Assembly: GCF_010998615.1 (NCBI RefSeq)
Contig: NZ_JAAEAH010000023.1
Location: 38,501 to 102,500 of the forward strand
Source of the DNA: Myxococcus sp. CA023
GTDB lineage: Bacteria; Myxococcota; Myxococcia; Myxococcales; Myxococcaceae
DNA length: 64,000 nucleotides
Direction of reading: 5' to 3'
The notes beneath the pieces are model-generated. The model did not search any database, had not been told where the DNA came from, and worked only from the letters and a program-made list of their open reading frames with translations. Below, in pieces: positions 63,219 through 64,000 of this stretch; the first letter of the stretch is position 1; the number at the start of each line of letters is the position of its first letter. Made by a program: the position numbers and the translations under genes.

Positions 63219-63632
63219 TCAGCTCGTTCGTAACACGAAGTTTCCCTCAAGCCACTCATACTCCGACAAGTAGCGAACACAGCCGCGATGTACGGATCCG
63301 ATGAGATAGGAAACATCGGAGAGCAACGGATGCCCCTCCGGAGCCGCCCGCAACAGGTCCTCCCGGGAGAAGGTGGCCGGTGCATCCACATGCGAGTGGA
63401 ACACGCACACCACTCGCTCTGACCGCACATCCGCGTCGATGCAGACGGCCAGCCACTCCTCGGGCGCGAAGGCGTACGCCACGCGTGGGTTGTCGGCGGC
63501 ATTGCGCAGGGGGCGGATCCGCAGGGCGCCCGACCCCTCCGCGCGGAGGAGCACCCCACAGCCCTCGAACGGATACGCGGCCTCCAGGTGACGCCCCACC
63601 TCGTCGAGGATGTGCTCGGGCCAGTGACTCAC
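63219..63632 (-). CDS. JAMM/MPN+ metalloprotease
   Basis: 137 residues from a GTG at 63632 that overlaps the previous stop (GTGA). The metal site is complete: E23 in PFEGCGVLL, H79-x-H81 in VFHSHVD, seven residues to S89, then D92 (HxHx7SxxD). Bacterial stand-alone JAMM proteins of this size include Mec-type enzymes that remove sulfur-carrier or ubiquitin-like tails. The neighbours larE and an APS kinase fit sulfur metabolism, but no ubiquitin-like protein is seen. Probably a zinc-dependent isopeptidase. Confidence 0.9.
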   Translation of the reverse strand: MSHWPEHILDEVGRHLEAAYPFEGCGVLLRAEGSGALRIRPLRNAADNPRVAYAFAPEEWLAVCIDADVRSERVVCVFHSHVDAPATFSREDLLRAAPEGHPLLSDVSYLIGSVHRGCVRYLSEYEWLEGNFVLRTS

Positions 63633-63973
63633 GGCTCGGCGGGCGGCTCACGGCCCGCGCAGCGCGAGCACCTGCGCAACTCCATCTCCTCCACGGTTCC
63701 AGGTGCCACCAACCACCGGCCGCCCAGCGCGGGGCCCAGGCCCAACCGCAGCCGCTGAAACACGAGCGCTCCCAGCGTCCCCACGGCCACGCCCAGCGCC
63801 CCATCCGGGGGCGAGCCCAGGTGCCGCACCGTCTCACCGAAGCACCAGAAGCACCCCTCCGCGCTTCGGAAGACAACGGCGGCCCGCATGCCATCGCCCC
63901 CCAGCGCCACCCAGGGCGCCTCGCCACTCCACGCCGCGGGCAGCTCCGCCACCAACCCGCCCCCCTGCCCCAC
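63629..63973 (-). CDS. Truncated membrane protein with C-terminal CxxC (contig edge)
   Basis: Up to 114 native residues are visible, reading leftward and ending at 63629. The N-terminus is lost: the nine residues that would be encoded by 63974-64000 (MGWEMCIGD) come from adapter-like sequence and should be ignored. The remainder has hydrophobic stretches (GVAVGTLGALVFQRL and others) and a C-terminal CSRCAGRE, a possible metal or redox site. It overlaps the JAMM gene by 4 nt, so the two are probably co-transcribed. Family not recognised. Confidence 0.55.
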   Translation of the reverse strand: MGQGGGLVAELPAAWSGEAPWVALGGDGMRAAVVFRSAEGCFWCFGETVRHLGSPPDGALGVAVGTLGALVFQRLRLGLGPALGGRWLVAPGTVEEMELRRCSRCAGREPPAEP

Positions 63974-64000
63974 GTCTCCTATACACATCTCCCATCCCAC
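63974..64000. other. Adapter-like sequence (Nextera) at contig end
   Basis: 24 of these 27 bases match the Nextera transposase mosaic end followed by the read-2 adapter stub, including a 13-base exact core (TATACACATCTCC). Coding continuity breaks here, so it is most likely residual adapter, not genome. Confidence 0.8.

Overview
The window is a high-GC stretch of a myxobacterial chromosome, most likely Myxococcaceae (Myxococcus, Corallococcus or Pyxidicoccus). I infer this from the strong GC bias at third codon positions, the many eukaryote-like Ser/Thr kinases, FHA-type enhancer-binding proteins, Cys-rich lipoproteins, an AgmX/PglI-tail protein of the gliding-motility type, a PrkA kinase and a carotenoid desaturase. 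I see no rRNA, tRNA, CRISPR array, insertion sequence or prophage. The right edge ends in what looks like leftover Nextera adapter, so this is probably the end of a draft contig.

Layout. 0.1-7.1 kb: a co-directional signalling and envelope block (transmembrane Ser/Thr kinase with a PEGA-like tail, coiled-coil membrane protein, FHA-GAF-sigma54 activator, two lipoproteins), most genes overlapping by 4 nt. 7.1-11.7 kb, minus strand: two membrane proteins, an outer-membrane barrel candidate, a 51-residue protein and MutL. 11.8-18.3 kb: an SDR/acyltransferase pair, then convergent to it an FHA-GGDEF diguanylate cyclase and a large Cys-rich lipoprotein. 18.5-24.5 kb: DciA-like DUF721 protein overlapping a CAP-domain protein, a small Cys motif protein, a Slt-type lytic transglycosylase, and a divergent GST/HxlR pair with two matching palindromes between them. 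24.5-28 kb: the minus-strand accA-hisC-cmk operon and a divergent TPR protein.

28.3-40.6 kb is rich in regulators: a fused two-module Get3/ArsA-type ATPase, an NtrC-type response regulator behind a histidine-kinase-like protein lacking an ATPase N box, dCMP deaminase, a serine protease lipoprotein, PrkA divergent from a short Hsp70, and a Ser/Thr kinase-receiver-nucleotide cyclase fusion. 40.8-47.4 kb: carotenoid oxygenase, leuS, a Cys-rich mini-protein and a CrtI-type desaturase. 47.6-54.2 kb: a giant kinase/ATPase/GAF/histidine kinase and ClpX. 54.4-57.1 kb: a conserved hypothetical, a GYF/AgmX-tail protein, TruA and a 54-residue ribbon-helix-helix protein.

57.2-61.2 kb looks like accessory DNA: a small barrel protein, a MarR/AraC regulator chimera, a less GC-rich lipoprotein and a leucine-rich-repeat lipoprotein. 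61.2-64 kb returns to the minus strand with three sulfur-linked families, LarE, an APS kinase with a histone-like tail and a JAMM peptidase, plus a truncated CxxC protein at the contig edge.

How the genes work together. Most adjacent sets are signalling modules: kinase plus activator at the left end, pseudo-kinase plus NtrC regulator, and PrkA opposite Hsp70. Housekeeping genes (mutL, cmk, hisC, accA, leuS, clpX, truA) are interspersed. Start sites were re-chosen from visible ribosome-binding sites, and several small genes under 60 codons were added.
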